Assembly (NCBI GenBank): GCA_900766005.1
Contig: CAAFTU010000069.1
Coordinates: forward strand, 67,938-131,937
Reading direction: 5' to 3'
Source: an uncultured Bacteroides sp.
Lineage (GTDB): Bacteria; Bacteroidota; Bacteroidia; Bacteroidales; Bacteroidaceae
DNA length: 64,000 nucleotides
Shown: positions 8,483 to 17,839 of the stretch, in pieces
How the letters are laid out: each line of letters starts with the position of its first letter
Position numbering within the stretch: position 1 is the first letter of the stretch
Translations under genes and position numbers: made by a program
The notes under the pieces: generated by a model
Told to the model about the DNA's origin: nothing
Databases searched by the model: none
The model's input: only the letters and a program-made list of their open reading frames with translations

Positions 8483-11164
8483 ATGATTTTATCTTTCAAT
8501 ATTGAATATCGCACCAACTGGGGAGAAGAAGTCACCCTTTCCGGCTTGTCTGCAACTTCCATCCCCATGCATACCACTGACGGGATATATTGGACTGCAG
8601 AAGTGGAACTTGACATCCCTCACGAAGGAAAGACGATCCAGTATAATTATCAAATAGAACAAAACGGCCGGGTGACACGCAAAGAATGGAATCACTTTCC
8701 GCGTACCCTCTTTCTGACCGGCTCTTCCCGAAAGAAATACAAGATCAATGATAGCTGGAAGAACATTCCCGAACAGGAATTCTTCTACAGTTCAGCTTTT
8801 ACCGAAGCCCTGCTGAAACGGACTAATCACGAAGCTACAGCCCAAGGATATAAAAAAGGACTCCTGATCAAGGCATATGCCCCCCGCATCCACCCCGACT
8901 ATAGCCTGGCCATCTGCGGCAACCAAAAGATACTGGGCAACTGGGACCCGCAAAAGGCCATACTCATGGACGACCATCACTTCCCCGAATGGCAAGTGGA
9001 ATTGGATGCAAGTAAAATCAACTATCCGCTTGAATACAAATTCGTGCTTTGGAATAAAGTAAAGAAAGAAGTGGACTGTTGGGAAGCCAATCCCAACCGT
9101 TATCTGGCAGCTCAAGATGTACAGACGAATGAAACCAGAGTGATTTCCGACCGCTATGTTCATTTTGACATTCCTGCCTGGAAAGGAGCCGGAGTAGCTA
9201 TTCCGGTATTCTCCCTCAGATCGGAAAAAAGCTATGGCGTGGGAGATTTCGGCGACTTGAAACGGATGGTGGACTGGGCGGCAAGTACGCATCAGAAGAT
9301 GATTCAGATTCTGCCCATCAACGACACGACCATGACACATACCTGGACCGACTCGTATCCGTACAACAGCATCTCAATCTATGCGTTCCATCCGATGTAT
9401 GTCGACCTGGAACAGATGGGAACCTTAAAAGACCATGCGACGGCAGAGAAGTTCAGACAAAAACAAAAAGAACTGAATCAGTTGACCGCAGTAGACTACG
9501 AAGCCGTCAATGAGACAAAATGGGAGTATTTCCGACTGATTTTCAAACAAGAAGGAGAAAAAGTGCTGGCATCAGACGGATTTCAGGATTTCTTCAAAGC
9601 CAACAGTGAATGGCTGAAACCGTATGCAGTCTTCAGCTACCTGAGAGATGCCTACCGCACAGCCGACTTCAGAAAATGGCCCAAATACACCTCCTATCAT
9701 GCAGCAGAAATCGATGCGCTGTGCAAACCGGGTACAAGCGACTACCCCCACATTGCATTGTACTATTTCATTCAATATCACCTCCACCTGCAGCTGCAGG
9801 ATGCTTCCCGCTATGCCCGCCAGAAAGGCATTGCCCTGAAAGGAGATATCCCTATCGGTATCAGCCGCAACAGTGTGGAAGCCTGGACAGAGCCCCATTA
9901 TTTCAACCTCAACGGACAGGCCGGTGCACCTCCCGATGACTTTTCGGACAACGGACAAAACTGGGGTTTCCCCACCTACAATTGGGAAGTCATGGAAAAA
10001 GACGGCTACCGCTGGTGGATGAAGCGATTCCAAAAGATGGCCGAATATTTCGATGCTTACCGCATTGACCATATCCTCGGGTTCTTCCGCATTTGGGAAA
10101 TACCGATGCACTCCGTGCACGGGCTATTAGGTCAATTTTCTCCTTCGCTGCCTATGAGCCGAGAAGAAATAGAAAGCTACGGACTGAAATTCAAAGAGGA
10201 GTATCTCCAACCCTATATTCATGAATCGTTCTTGGGACAACTGTTTGGACCCTATACACATCTCATCAAGCAGAATTATATCGAACCGACAGACGAAGAG
10301 GGACATTACCGCATGAAACCGGGATTTGAAACCCAACAGAAGGTAAAAGCTTTCTTTACAGAAAAGAAGGATGACAGTTCCAGCTGGATTCAGGAAGGAC
10401 TCTACACGCTCATCAGCAATGTGCTGTTTATAGCCGATAAAAACGATCCAACTCACTACCATCCCCGCATCGGAGTGCAAAAAGACTTTGTGTTCCGCTC
10501 GTTGACTCACGAAGAACAAGAGGCTTTCAACCGGCTATATGACCAGTATTATTATCATCGCCACAACGATTTCTGGCAGCAGCAAGCCATGAAGAAGCTG
10601 CCTCAGCTGACCCAATCGACCCGTATGCTGGTATGTGGAGAAGACTTGGGGATGATACCCGGTTGTGTGCCTGCAGTGATGAATGAGTTGCAAATTCTCA
10701 GTCTGGAAATTCAACGGATGCCGAAGCAGCCCGGATATGAATTCGGACACTTGCACGAATACCCCTACTCGTCAGTCTGCACCATATCTACGCATGACAT
10801 GTCGACCCTGCGCGGCTGGTGGGAAGAAAACTACCCGCAAACGCAACGCTATTTCAACAGCATGCTAGGACATTATGGCACCGCTCCTGTCAGCGCCACA
10901 CCGGAAGTATGTGAAGAAGTGGTACGCAAACACCTTCAGAGCAACTCCCTCCTGTGCGTTCTTTCCTTCCAGGATTGGCTGTCGATAGACAGCAAATGGA
11001 GAAATCCCGACATACAGGAGGAACGAATCAATGTTCCCTCCAATCCTCGCAATTACTGGAAATACCGGATGCACCTCACACTGGAGCAACTGATGAATGC
11101 TTCCAGTCTCAACAACAGAATCCGCAGTATGATAGAGGATAGCGGCCGGAATCCAGCCCAATAA
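8483..11164 (+). CDS. malQ: 4-alpha-glucanotransferase (GH77) with N-terminal starch-binding domains
   Basis: 893 residues, longer than E. coli MalQ. Two N-terminal CBM20-like modules (about 1-110 and 130-240; e.g. SLAICGNQKILGNWDPQKA) precede the GH77 barrel, the plant DPE2 arrangement. The barrel has RIDHILGFFRIW with the nucleophile Asp and CGEDLGMIPGCV with the acid/base Glu. It moves maltooligosaccharide segments between glucans in starch or glycogen use. No signal peptide, so cytoplasmic. It stands alone between two terminators. Confidence 0.95.
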   Translation: MILSFNIEYRTNWGEEVTLSGLSATSIPMHTTDGIYWTAEVELDIPHEGKTIQYNYQIEQNGRVTRKEWNHFPRTLFLTGSSRKKYKINDSWKNIPEQEFFYSSAFTEALLKRTNHEATAQGYKKGLLIKAYAPRIHPDYSLAICGNQKILGNWDPQKAILMDDHHFPEWQVELDASKINYPLEYKFVLWNKVKKEVDCWEANPNRYLAAQDVQTNETRVISDRYVHFDIPAWKGAGVAIPVFSLRSEKSYGVGDFGDLKRMVDWAASTHQKMIQILPINDTTMTHTWTDSYPYNSISIYAFHPMYVDLEQMGTLKDHATAEKFRQKQKELNQLTAVDYEAVNETKWEYFRLIFKQEGEKVLASDGFQDFFKANSEWLKPYAVFSYLRDAYRTADFRKWPKYTSYHAAEIDALCKPGTSDYPHIALYYFIQYHLHLQLQDASRYARQKGIALKGDIPIGISRNSVEAWTEPHYFNLNGQAGAPPDDFSDNGQNWGFPTYNWEVMEKDGYRWWMKRFQKMAEYFDAYRIDHILGFFRIWEIPMHSVHGLLGQFSPSLPMSREEIESYGLKFKEEYLQPYIHESFLGQLFGPYTHLIKQNYIEPTDEEGHYRMKPGFETQQKVKAFFTEKKDDSSSWIQEGLYTLISNVLFIADKNDPTHYHPRIGVQKDFVFRSLTHEEQEAFNRLYDQYYYHRHNDFWQQQAMKKLPQLTQSTRMLVCGEDLGMIPGCVPAVMNELQILSLEIQRMPKQPGYEFGHLHEYPYSSVCTISTHDMSTLRGWWEENYPQTQRYFNSMLGHYGTAPVSATPEVCEEVVRKHLQSNSLLCVLSFQDWLSIDSKWRNPDIQEERINVPSNPRNYWKYRMHLTLEQLMNASSLNNRIRSMIEDSGRNPAQ

Positions 11165-11198
11165 ACAAGAAATCAACCAATAAACATATTCAACCCGA

Positions 11199-11236
11199 GC
11201 AAGCAACGGAGCAGGATTAGCCTCCCCGTTGCTTGC
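11199..11236 (+). terminator. Hairpin after malQ
   Basis: Perfect 11-bp stem GCAAGCAACGG / CCGTTGCTTGC with a 16-nt loop. There is only a short T tract afterwards, so termination is likely but not textbook. Confidence 0.65.
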
Positions 11237-11255
11237 ATCTTTATCAGAATCAATT

Positions 11256-11263
11256 TATCTTTG
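11256..11263 (+). promoter_or_regulatory. Bacteroides -7 promoter element for folB
   Basis: TATCTTTG matches TAnnTTTG exactly and lies 21 nt before the ATG at 11285. This rules out the longer open frame beginning at 11261. Confidence 0.7.
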
Positions 11264-11284
11264 CAAGAAAGAACCCAAATTCCA

Positions 11285-11656
11285 ATGAAAATTAACCAGA
11301 GTTATATCCTATTGAAAGAAATTCGATGCTACGCATTCCATGGAGTAGCACCGCAAGAAAACCGCATCGGAAATGAATACAGTATCCAATTGAGGCTGAA
11401 AACGGACATCCGCAAGGCCATGGAATCGGATGAAGTAAACGATACCATCAACTATGCGGAAGTATATCAGACGGTTGCAGCAGAAATGGCTATTCCTTCC
11501 AAGCTACTGGAACATGTGGGAGGAAGGATTGTAAAATCCTTGTTCCGACAATTTCCGGCTATTGAAGAAATCGAACTGCAGCTCCATAAGCGCAATCCGC
11601 CCATGGGGGCCGACATCGAATCGGCAGGTATCGAGCTGCATTGCTGCAGAGAGTAA
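11285..11656 (+). CDS. folB: Dihydroneopterin aldolase
   Basis: 123 residues, normal for the family. Converts 7,8-dihydroneopterin to 6-hydroxymethyl-dihydropterin and glycolaldehyde in folate synthesis. Family signatures are the N-terminal CYAFHGVAPQENRIGNEY, then TINYAEVYQTV, with a C-terminal HKRNPPMGADIESAGIEL carrying the conserved Lys region. Start at ATG 11285 because the promoter occupies 11256-11263. It is convergent with the minus-strand operon ending at 11698. Confidence 0.95.
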   Translation: MKINQSYILLKEIRCYAFHGVAPQENRIGNEYSIQLRLKTDIRKAMESDEVNDTINYAEVYQTVAAEMAIPSKLLEHVGGRIVKSLFRQFPAIEEIELQLHKRNPPMGADIESAGIELHCCRE

Positions 11657-11697
11657 ACAACACCCTCTCTGCCTTCCTGCCACGAAAGCAGAGGGGA

Positions 11698-12726
11698 TTA
11701 TTGGGAGATAAAGAAAGGCAACTGAGAAAAAAACTTCCGTCTTTTCACATATAAATTCCACAATATACTGCCTTTCATCTGTTCGGGAATTACCGGCTGT
11801 ACGCTCTGCCGCAAGTTCTCCTCCCGAGACGGCAAAAAGGAAGAACGGAGTTTTTTATACTCCCTGCGGGCATTCATCACCGCCCGGGCATTGGCCCAAC
11901 TCCCCTGCAGCAAGAAAGAAACAGCTGCTACGCAGTCAAGAAATGCACGCATCCGCATCACCCTGTCCAACTCCGGCTGAGGAAGATTTTTATAAAGCAT
12001 AAGAAGATTATTGCGAAAATTGAGGTAAGTCTTCCTGGGATTTTCTTTCTTCAGCGTAGCGCCACCAACATGATACACCACACTTTGAGGAATACAAACG
12101 ATGTTTCTGCCCCGCGAACGAAGACGCCAGCACAGATCAATTTCCTCCATGTGAGCAAAAAATCGCCCGTCCAGTCCACCCGCTTGCTCATAATCCCTTC
12201 TACGGATAAACAAAGCAGCACCGGTAGCCCAAAAAACAGGAGTCACCTCATCATACTGCCCCCGGTCTTCCTCCACCACCTGCATGATACGTCCCCGGCA
12301 AAACGGATACCCCCACGCATCCATAAAACCGCCTGAAGCACCGGCATATTCAAAATACTCCTTCTGCCGCTGACTCCTAATCTTCGGCTGACAGGCAGCT
12401 ACCTCAGGATGAGCATCCAAATAAGTCACCAAAGGCTGCAGCCAGTGCTCAGAAACTTCCACATCAGAATTCAACAACACCACATATTCTGCATCCACCT
12501 GCTGAAGAGCCTTATTGTATCCCTCAGCAAAGCCGTAATTCTGCTCCAAAAGGATGAGACGGACAGACGGAAATTCCCTGGAAAGCATCTCCACAGAATC
12601 ATCCGTTGATCCATTGTCGGCCACACAAATCTCAGCCTCATCCGAATAAGCCAGCACAGAGGGAAGAAAAGTACGAAGCATGTCGCTTCCATTCCAATTG
12701 AGTATGACAACAGAAACTTTCATCAT
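11698..12726 (-). CDS. Family 2 glycosyltransferase
   Basis: 342 residues. GT-A fold: VSVVILNWNGSDML at the N-terminus, the nucleotide-binding VADNGSTDDS, the metal-binding LLNSDVEV (DxD-type), and HMEEIDLCWRLRSRG, typical of rhamnosyl or other sugar transferases for cell-surface polymers. It starts with a doublet ATG overlapping the stop of the acyltransferase gene (ATGATGA), so the two are translationally coupled. Its partner genes suggest envelope glycan or lipid A related work, though mtaB in the same operon is a tRNA enzyme. Confidence 0.92.
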   Translation of the reverse strand: MMKVSVVILNWNGSDMLRTFLPSVLAYSDEAEICVADNGSTDDSVEMLSREFPSVRLILLEQNYGFAEGYNKALQQVDAEYVVLLNSDVEVSEHWLQPLVTYLDAHPEVAACQPKIRSQRQKEYFEYAGASGGFMDAWGYPFCRGRIMQVVEEDRGQYDEVTPVFWATGAALFIRRRDYEQAGGLDGRFFAHMEEIDLCWRLRSRGRNIVCIPQSVVYHVGGATLKKENPRKTYLNFRNNLLMLYKNLPQPELDRVMRMRAFLDCVAAVSFLLQGSWANARAVMNARREYKKLRSSFLPSREENLRQSVQPVIPEQMKGSILWNLYVKRRKFFSQLPFFISQ

Positions 12727-13652
12727 TTTTCTTGTTTTTGTTCACGAACCGCACGCTCCATTTCCTTGCACTCCGATGCAGTATGTTTCCAACGCTTATG
12801 CGACCACAACCAATAAGCCGGTTCCCTACGGAGTGTCTGCTCCAGACGCTGAGAAAACATTTCAGTAATCTCTCCCTCTCCCGTTTCCTTGGGAGTAGCA
12901 GTCATCAGTTTAAACTCCGCCTCACAATAGCCCCGACGCGTTTTCGTCAGTTCACAGTAAAATACCGGAAAATTCATCATCTTGGCAATCCGTTCCGCAC
13001 CGTTCAAAAAAGCCGTTTCCTGTCCCAAGAAAGTGGTCCAATAACGGTCACCGCTGGGCCATTGATCCGTAATCAGCCCCACCACCATTTTCTTACCCTG
13101 GTGCTTCAGCTTGATAATTTCGCGAGCTGTGGAATGCTTGGGAACATTATAGCCACCAAAACGAGAGCGAATCCGCTTAAACAGTTCATCCAGATATTTA
13201 TCCTTCAACGGTTTATACACCTGCATCGGAACATCTCCCGGCTTCATGGCAGCCCCCATGCCAATCAGCCATTCATAATTGGCATAATGAGGTATCATCA
13301 AGATAATTCCACCATATTTTTCGGTAAACTCAAGATACTGTTCCGTGTTCTTATACACCATTCTCTTGCGGAGATCTGCAGCCGACATATGCAGCAGTTT
13401 CAAATCCTCCAACAGATAATCGGACAGATACCGGTAAAACCGACGCTCAATCTGCCGTCTTTCTTTGTCTGATTTTTCAGGAAACGAACGGAGCAGATTA
13501 TCCCGAACCACCTTCCGACGATATCCGACAATGCGGTACATCAGAAAATAATTCAAATCGGACAAAAGATACAACACACAGAACGGAAGCGCAGAAAACA
13601 GCCACATTCCCGCATAGACCAGTCCATAAATGAATCTCGACTTCATACTCAC
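12723..13652 (-). CDS. Lipid A late acyltransferase (LpxL/HtrB family)
   Basis: 309 residues. Transfers a secondary acyl chain to lipid A at the inner membrane. An N-terminal membrane anchor (FIYGLVYAGMWLFSALPFCVLYLL) precedes the catalytic motif MIPHYANYEW, an HX4E form of the family's HX4D/E active site. Bacteroides species generally make penta-acylated lipid A with a single such enzyme (B. thetaiotaomicron BT2152, from memory). The start overlaps the mtaB stop by 4 nt and the end overlaps the glycosyltransferase start. Confidence 0.93.
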   Translation of the reverse strand: MSMKSRFIYGLVYAGMWLFSALPFCVLYLLSDLNYFLMYRIVGYRRKVVRDNLLRSFPEKSDKERRQIERRFYRYLSDYLLEDLKLLHMSAADLRKRMVYKNTEQYLEFTEKYGGIILMIPHYANYEWLIGMGAAMKPGDVPMQVYKPLKDKYLDELFKRIRSRFGGYNVPKHSTAREIIKLKHQGKKMVVGLITDQWPSGDRYWTTFLGQETAFLNGAERIAKMMNFPVFYCELTKTRRGYCEAEFKLMTATPKETGEGEITEMFSQRLEQTLRREPAYWLWSHKRWKHTASECKEMERAVREQKQEK

Positions 13653-14968
13653 TCCAGTATTATGCCTTTCAGCGCCGTTTTATCATCTGTAAATTCTCCT
13701 AAACGTACCTGTACCAAATGGTTATCGAGCGCATTATCACCCTCTACTTCCACACGGATATAATTGGCTGTAAAACCATGCATCGGAGCACCTGCTTTTG
13801 ACTTTTCCATCAGCACCGGCAAAGTGTGCCCGATATGACGGGCATAAAAAGCCTGCGTTTTTTCATCCGACAAAGCCAAAAGACGCTGGCTGCGCTGATG
13901 CTTTTCTTCGGGCGAAACGACGTAATCAATCTTGAGCGCCTGTGTGCCCGGACGCTCCGAATAACTGAATACATGAAGCTGCGTCACATCCAGTCCCGAA
14001 ATAAACTCATATGCTTTTTCAAAATATTCGGGAGTTTCACCTCGCGTGCCCACAATCACATCCACACCGATAAAAGCATCCGGCATCACCTCCTTTATCT
14101 TCTTCACTTTAGAGGCAAAAAGAGCCGTATCATACCGACGACGCATCAACTTCAACACTTCATCGCAACCTGATTGCAAAGGAATATGGAAATGAGGCAT
14201 AAACCTACGCGAATGAGCGACATAATCAATAATTTCATCCGTGAGCAAATTAGGTTCGATCGAAGAAATACGATAACGCTCCACCCCCTCTACCTGATCC
14301 AATGCTTTCACCAGATCAAAAAAAGACTCTCCGGTAGTCTTGCCGAAGTCGCCGATATTCACCCCTGTCAGCACAATCTCCTTGCCCCCTTCGGCCACCG
14401 CTTGCTGTACCTGCTCCACCATAGAAGCAATACTGCCGTTTCTGCTTCGTCCACGGGCAAAAGGAATGGTGCAATAAGAACAGAAATAATCACATCCGTC
14501 CTGCACCTTCAAGAAATAGCGCGTCCGGTCCCCACGGGAACAAGAGGGAGAAAATGAACGGATGTCTTTCGTGGCCGTAGTGATTGCTTCACCCGATTCG
14601 TGCTTTTGCAAGTCACCCAAATAATTCAGCAACTCCCCTTTCTGCTCGGCACCCAAAACGACATCCACCCCTTCAATCTGGGCCACTTCCCCCGGCTTCA
14701 ATTGGGCATAACAACCCGTGACAACCACAAAAGCACCCGGATGCTGTTTCACAAGACGATGAATAGCCTGGCGGCATTTCTTATCGGCAGTTTCGGTCAC
14801 CGAACAAGTATTTACAACACAAATATCAGCTTTTTCTCCCTTACGGGCCGTTCTGACACCTGCCTCACGCAGGATTTTGCCAATGGTTGAGGTCTCTGAA
14901 AAATTCAATTTACAGCCCAACGTATAGTAAACGGCTGTCTTATTCTGGAATACGGTAGTATCTATCAT
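13649..14968 (-). CDS. mtaB: tRNA t6A37 methylthiotransferase MtaB (radical SAM)
   Basis: 439 residues. Adds a methylthio group to t6A at position 37 of ANN-decoding tRNAs. The N-terminal UPF0004 domain provides three cluster cysteines (YYTLGCKLNFSET, VVNTCSVT, VVVTGCYAQ). The radical SAM triad is CDYFCSYCTIPFARGRSR. A C-terminal TRAM domain ends with the Val/Arg-rich strand set HGFTANYIRVEVEGDN. First gene of a three-gene minus-strand operon with overlapping junctions; divergent from the acyl-CoA synthetase gene. Confidence 0.96.
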   Translation of the reverse strand: MIDTTVFQNKTAVYYTLGCKLNFSETSTIGKILREAGVRTARKGEKADICVVNTCSVTETADKKCRQAIHRLVKQHPGAFVVVTGCYAQLKPGEVAQIEGVDVVLGAEQKGELLNYLGDLQKHESGEAITTATKDIRSFSPSCSRGDRTRYFLKVQDGCDYFCSYCTIPFARGRSRNGSIASMVEQVQQAVAEGGKEIVLTGVNIGDFGKTTGESFFDLVKALDQVEGVERYRISSIEPNLLTDEIIDYVAHSRRFMPHFHIPLQSGCDEVLKLMRRRYDTALFASKVKKIKEVMPDAFIGVDVIVGTRGETPEYFEKAYEFISGLDVTQLHVFSYSERPGTQALKIDYVVSPEEKHQRSQRLLALSDEKTQAFYARHIGHTLPVLMEKSKAGAPMHGFTANYIRVEVEGDNALDNHLVQVRLGEFTDDKTALKGIILE

Positions 14969-15024
14969 AAGTTACAATCATACATTATTTGGTGCAAAAA
15001 TACACATTATATTAGTAAAACCCT

Positions 15025-15054
15025 TTTGGATACGAAAGTTTATTCCTATTTTTG
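15025..15054 (+). promoter_or_regulatory. Bacteroides promoter for the acyl-CoA synthetase
   Basis: TTTG at 15025-15028 and TATTTTTG at 15047-15054, spaced 18 nt, match the -33/-7 consensus and sit 24 nt before the ATG. Confidence 0.75.
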
Positions 15055-15077
15055 CACAATTCACTAAAAAACGTGCA

Positions 15078-16751
15078 ATGATTAAAGAGAATTTTATTAA
15101 ACTCTACGAAAACAGTTTTCGTGAGCATTGGGATTTGCCCTGCTATACAGACTACGGGGAAAAGACTCAATATACTTATGGGCAAGTAGCAGAAGAAATA
15201 GCTCGCTTGCATTTGTTGTTCAAACATTGTAGTCTTCGCAGAGGAGATAAAATATCCATTATCGGAAAGAACAACTCTCGCTGGTGTATTGCCTATATGG
15301 CTACCATCACCTATGGAGCGATTGTCGTTCCTATCTTACAGGATTTTACTCCGCATGATGTTCACCACATCGTTAATCATTCCGAATCTGTCTTTTTATT
15401 TACAAGCGATGCTATTTGGGAAAACTTGGAGGAGGAAAAACTAGCCGGCATTAGAGGCGTCTTCTCACTCACAGATTTCCGCTGCCTGTACCAGCGAGAT
15501 GGAGAAACCATCCAAAAGTTCCTCAAGAATGCTGATAACGAAATGAACAAAGTATATCCGAACGGATTCCGTCCGGAAGACGTGCAATATACTACGCTAT
15601 CCAACGACAAAGTAATGCTGCTAAACTACACGTCGGGCACAACCGGATTCAGTAAGGGAGTGATGCTGACAGGTAACAACCTGGCCGGCAACGTGACCTT
15701 CGGTATCCGCACGGAACTGCTTAAGAAAGGAGACAAAGTACTCTCTTTCCTTCCCCTGGCGCATGCATATGGTTGTGCATTCGACTTTCTCACAGCAACT
15801 GCCGTAGGTACGCATGTGACGCTGCTGGGCAAAACGCCTTCTCCAAAAATTATCATGAAAGCGTTTGAGGAAGTGAAGCCCAACCTGATTATTACCGTGC
15901 CGCTCGTCATTGAAAAAATATATAAGAATATCATCCAGCCTCTCATCAGCAAAAGAGGAATGAAATGGGCATTGAACATTCCTTTGCTCGACACGCAAAT
16001 CTACAATCAGATACGCAAACGACTGATTGATGCACTGGGTGGCCGATTCAAGGAAATCATTATCGGAGGAGCTGCCATGGACAAAGAAGTGGAAGCTTTC
16101 TTCCACAAAATCAAGTTCCCTTTCACGATTGGTTATGGTATGACCGAATGCGGACCGCTTATCAGCTATTCTCCCTGGAATGAATTTGTATTGGGTTCTT
16201 CCGGCAAGATTCTTGATATCATGGAAGCCCGTATCTTCAAAGAAAACCCCAATAGCGAACTTGGAGAAATTCAAGTGCGAGGCGAAAACACCATGACAGG
16301 ATATTACAAAAATCCGGAAGCAACACAAGATGTCTTTACAGAAGACGGCTGGCTGCGCACAGGAGACTTGGGAACAATGGATGCCAACGGCAATATCTTC
16401 ATCCGCGGCCGACTGAAAACCATGATTCTGAGTTCAAACGGACAAAATATCTTCCCGGAAGAGCTGGAAAGCAAACTGAACAACCTGCCGTTTGTACTGG
16501 AAAGCATCGTGATAGAACGGAACAAAAAGCTGGTGGCTTTGGTTTATGCCGACTATGAAGCATTGGATTCATTGGGTTTGAATACTCCGGAAAACATCAA
16601 AACAATTATGGATGAAAACCTGAAAAACCTCAATAGCAATGTAGCAGCCTACGAAAAAATAAGCAAAATACAGTTGTATCCTACGGAATTTGAAAAAACA
16701 CCGAAAAAGAGCATCAAGCGATATTTATACAACAGTATAGCTATCGACTAA
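15078..16751 (+). CDS. Long-chain fatty acid-CoA ligase (AMP-binding)
   Basis: 557 residues. Activates fatty acids to acyl-CoA (or another acyl acceptor) through an acyl-adenylate. The P-loop-like motif LLNYTSGTTGFSKGV is present, then GYGMTECGP and the hinge GWLRTGDLG. The C-terminal Lys region is FEKTPKKSIKRYL. It is shorter at the N-terminus than E. coli FadD. No signal peptide. Fatty acid specificity is inferred from family resemblance only. Confidence 0.93.
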   Translation: MIKENFIKLYENSFREHWDLPCYTDYGEKTQYTYGQVAEEIARLHLLFKHCSLRRGDKISIIGKNNSRWCIAYMATITYGAIVVPILQDFTPHDVHHIVNHSESVFLFTSDAIWENLEEEKLAGIRGVFSLTDFRCLYQRDGETIQKFLKNADNEMNKVYPNGFRPEDVQYTTLSNDKVMLLNYTSGTTGFSKGVMLTGNNLAGNVTFGIRTELLKKGDKVLSFLPLAHAYGCAFDFLTATAVGTHVTLLGKTPSPKIIMKAFEEVKPNLIITVPLVIEKIYKNIIQPLISKRGMKWALNIPLLDTQIYNQIRKRLIDALGGRFKEIIIGGAAMDKEVEAFFHKIKFPFTIGYGMTECGPLISYSPWNEFVLGSSGKILDIMEARIFKENPNSELGEIQVRGENTMTGYYKNPEATQDVFTEDGWLRTGDLGTMDANGNIFIRGRLKTMILSSNGQNIFPEELESKLNNLPFVLESIVIERNKKLVALVYADYEALDSLGLNTPENIKTIMDENLKNLNSNVAAYEKISKIQLYPTEFEKTPKKSIKRYLYNSIAID

Positions 16752-16850
16752 CTTGCTATCATACAAACAAATAAAGAATCGCTGTGGATAGCTACACAAA
16801 AAAATATAAAAAAAGTTGGCTTTGCTAGAACAATCTATTGAAAAAGTACA

Positions 16851-16858
16851 TACCTTTG
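16851..16858 (+). promoter_or_regulatory. Bacteroides -7 element upstream of small lipoprotein
   Basis: TACCTTTG matches TAnnTTTG, about 50 nt upstream of the ATG at 16908. Confidence 0.65.
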
Positions 16859-16907
16859 CATCGTTTTAATAAAGCAAATGATTGTATTACATTAAAAAGC
16901 AAAGAAA

Positions 16908-17150
16908 ATGAAAAAATTAGTTTTGATGGTCGTAGCTATCGCAGCCGTATCTTTCGCATCTTGTGGTGGTAACAAAGCAGCAGACGCTGCACAAGCAACT
17001 GCTGATTCTATCCGTGTTGCAGATTCATTGAAAACAGTAGAAGCTGCTGCAGCAGCAGAAGCTCAAGTTGCAGAAGCTGATACAACAGCAACTGAAGGCG
17101 AACAAGTTGTAGAAGGCGAACAAGCTAAAACTGAAGCTGAAGCAAAATAA
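16908..17150 (+). CDS. Small Ala/Glu-rich lipoprotein
   Basis: 80 residues. Signal peptide KKLVLMVVAIAAVSFASC ends in a lipobox-like SFASC, so the mature protein begins at Cys19 and is anchored in a membrane. The mature part is low complexity (Ala, Glu, Thr, Gln) and probably helical or disordered. Function unknown. The Mu-like prophage is inserted about 50 nt after its stop codon, leaving the gene intact. Confidence 0.85.
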   Translation: MKKLVLMVVAIAAVSFASCGGNKAADAAQATADSIRVADSLKTVEAAAAAEAQVAEADTTATEGEQVVEGEQAKTEAEAK

Positions 17151-17199
17151 TTCAAGCTTAAGTCTAGAGAGAATTGAAAGTCTTACAATCGGAAAATCA

Positions 17200-17204
17200 T
17201 TTTG
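17200..17204. repeat. Target-site duplication, right-end copy
   Basis: TTTTG immediately precedes the TG that starts the prophage. The same five bases follow the terminal CA at 52651. A 5-bp duplication is the Mu-family hallmark. Confidence 0.75.
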
Positions 17205-17215
17205 TGAAAAATCGC

Positions 17216-17267
17216 AAAACAAAATGTGAATTTCAACACTTTTTAAATAAAAACAAAATGTGAATTT
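17216..17267. repeat. Right-end direct repeats, likely transposase-binding sites
   Basis: An 18-bp sequence, AAAACAAAATGTGAATTT, occurs at 17216-17233 and again at 17250-17267, a 34-bp step. The first copy begins 11 nt inside the phage terminus. The core AAAACAAAATGTG recurs in inverted orientation near the other end (52558-52570, one mismatch; 51962-51973, partial), as expected of MuA-type end sites. Confidence 0.7.
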
Positions 17268-17315
17268 ACATCAAAAAATAAATAAAATTTTGAGGATTAA
17301 ATATCACACAAAAAA

Positions 17316-17343
17316 GGCTTAGATATTATTCTAAGCCTTTTTT
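17316..17343 (-). terminator. Terminator of the right-end operon
   Basis: Stem GGCTTAG / CTAAGCC with an 8-nt loop and A/T runs on both sides. It overlaps the stop codon of the gene at 17331 and can work in both directions, shielding the phage from host transcription. Confidence 0.8.
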
Positions 17344-17612
17344 GCATAAGCTAATATAGCTTTATTAATTATTTCGGAAGGATTTTGAAATTCAGAAAGC
17401 AATTCCAAAACTTCAAAAGTAGCAATAAATGTAATTTTTTGTTTTTTTGTTTTTTTAGGCCTCTTATCAACATTATTTTCTCTGAGCAAGCGATATATTG
17501 TTTGTTCAGATTTAATGCCTGTATCAGCCATTATTTGCTTTATTGGTAAACCTTTTATGTAAAGGCTTATAAGTTTTTTTTCTTGTTCTTCTGTAATTAA
17601 TTTTGGTCGCAT
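17331..17612 (-). CDS. Small helix-turn-helix protein at the phage right end
   Basis: 93 residues. The N-terminal part has a resolvase/Hin-like helix-turn-helix (EEQEKKLISLYIKGLPIKQIMADTGIKSEQTIYRLLRE). A basic linker (RPKKTKKQK) follows, then a C-terminal segment. It is probably a DNA-binding regulator. It lies 2 nt after the small gene at 17615-17821; both are read from the promoter embedded in the operator array at 17840-17934, so autoregulation is plausible. Low G+C compared with the tail genes suggests an acquired (moron-type) unit. Confidence 0.75.
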   Translation of the reverse strand: MRPKLITEEQEKKLISLYIKGLPIKQIMADTGIKSEQTIYRLLRENNVDKRPKKTKKQKITFIATFEVLELLSEFQNPSEIINKAILAYAKKA

Positions 17613-17614
17613 AA

Positions 17615-17821
17615 TTAATATATAAGTGCATCTTCTATTTTAGCAGAATAAGGTCTTCCCAGTTGATCCTTCACGTTTTTTCTTTCCAAATCAATGGATA
17701 ATCCTGTAATGTCAATACCAGCTTCTTTTGCCAATTCTTTTACTTGTTCTTCATCTTCAGCTATTGCATGATATAATACACAACTGTAATTGTCTTCTTG
17801 ATATAAATTGTATGAATTCAT
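17615..17821 (-). CDS. Small acidic hypothetical protein
   Basis: 68 residues from ATG 17821. The longer open frame to 17983 would run across the operator array, so it was not used. The sequence has an acidic amphipathic segment (AIAEDEEQVKELAKEAGIDITGL) and no recognised domain. First gene of the two-gene right-end operon, with the HTH gene 2 nt downstream. Confidence 0.65.
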   Translation of the reverse strand: MNSYNLYQEDNYSCVLYHAIAEDEEQVKELAKEAGIDITGLSIDLERKNVKDQLGRPYSAKIEDALIY

Positions 17822-17839
17822 AATGTTTGTTTTTATATT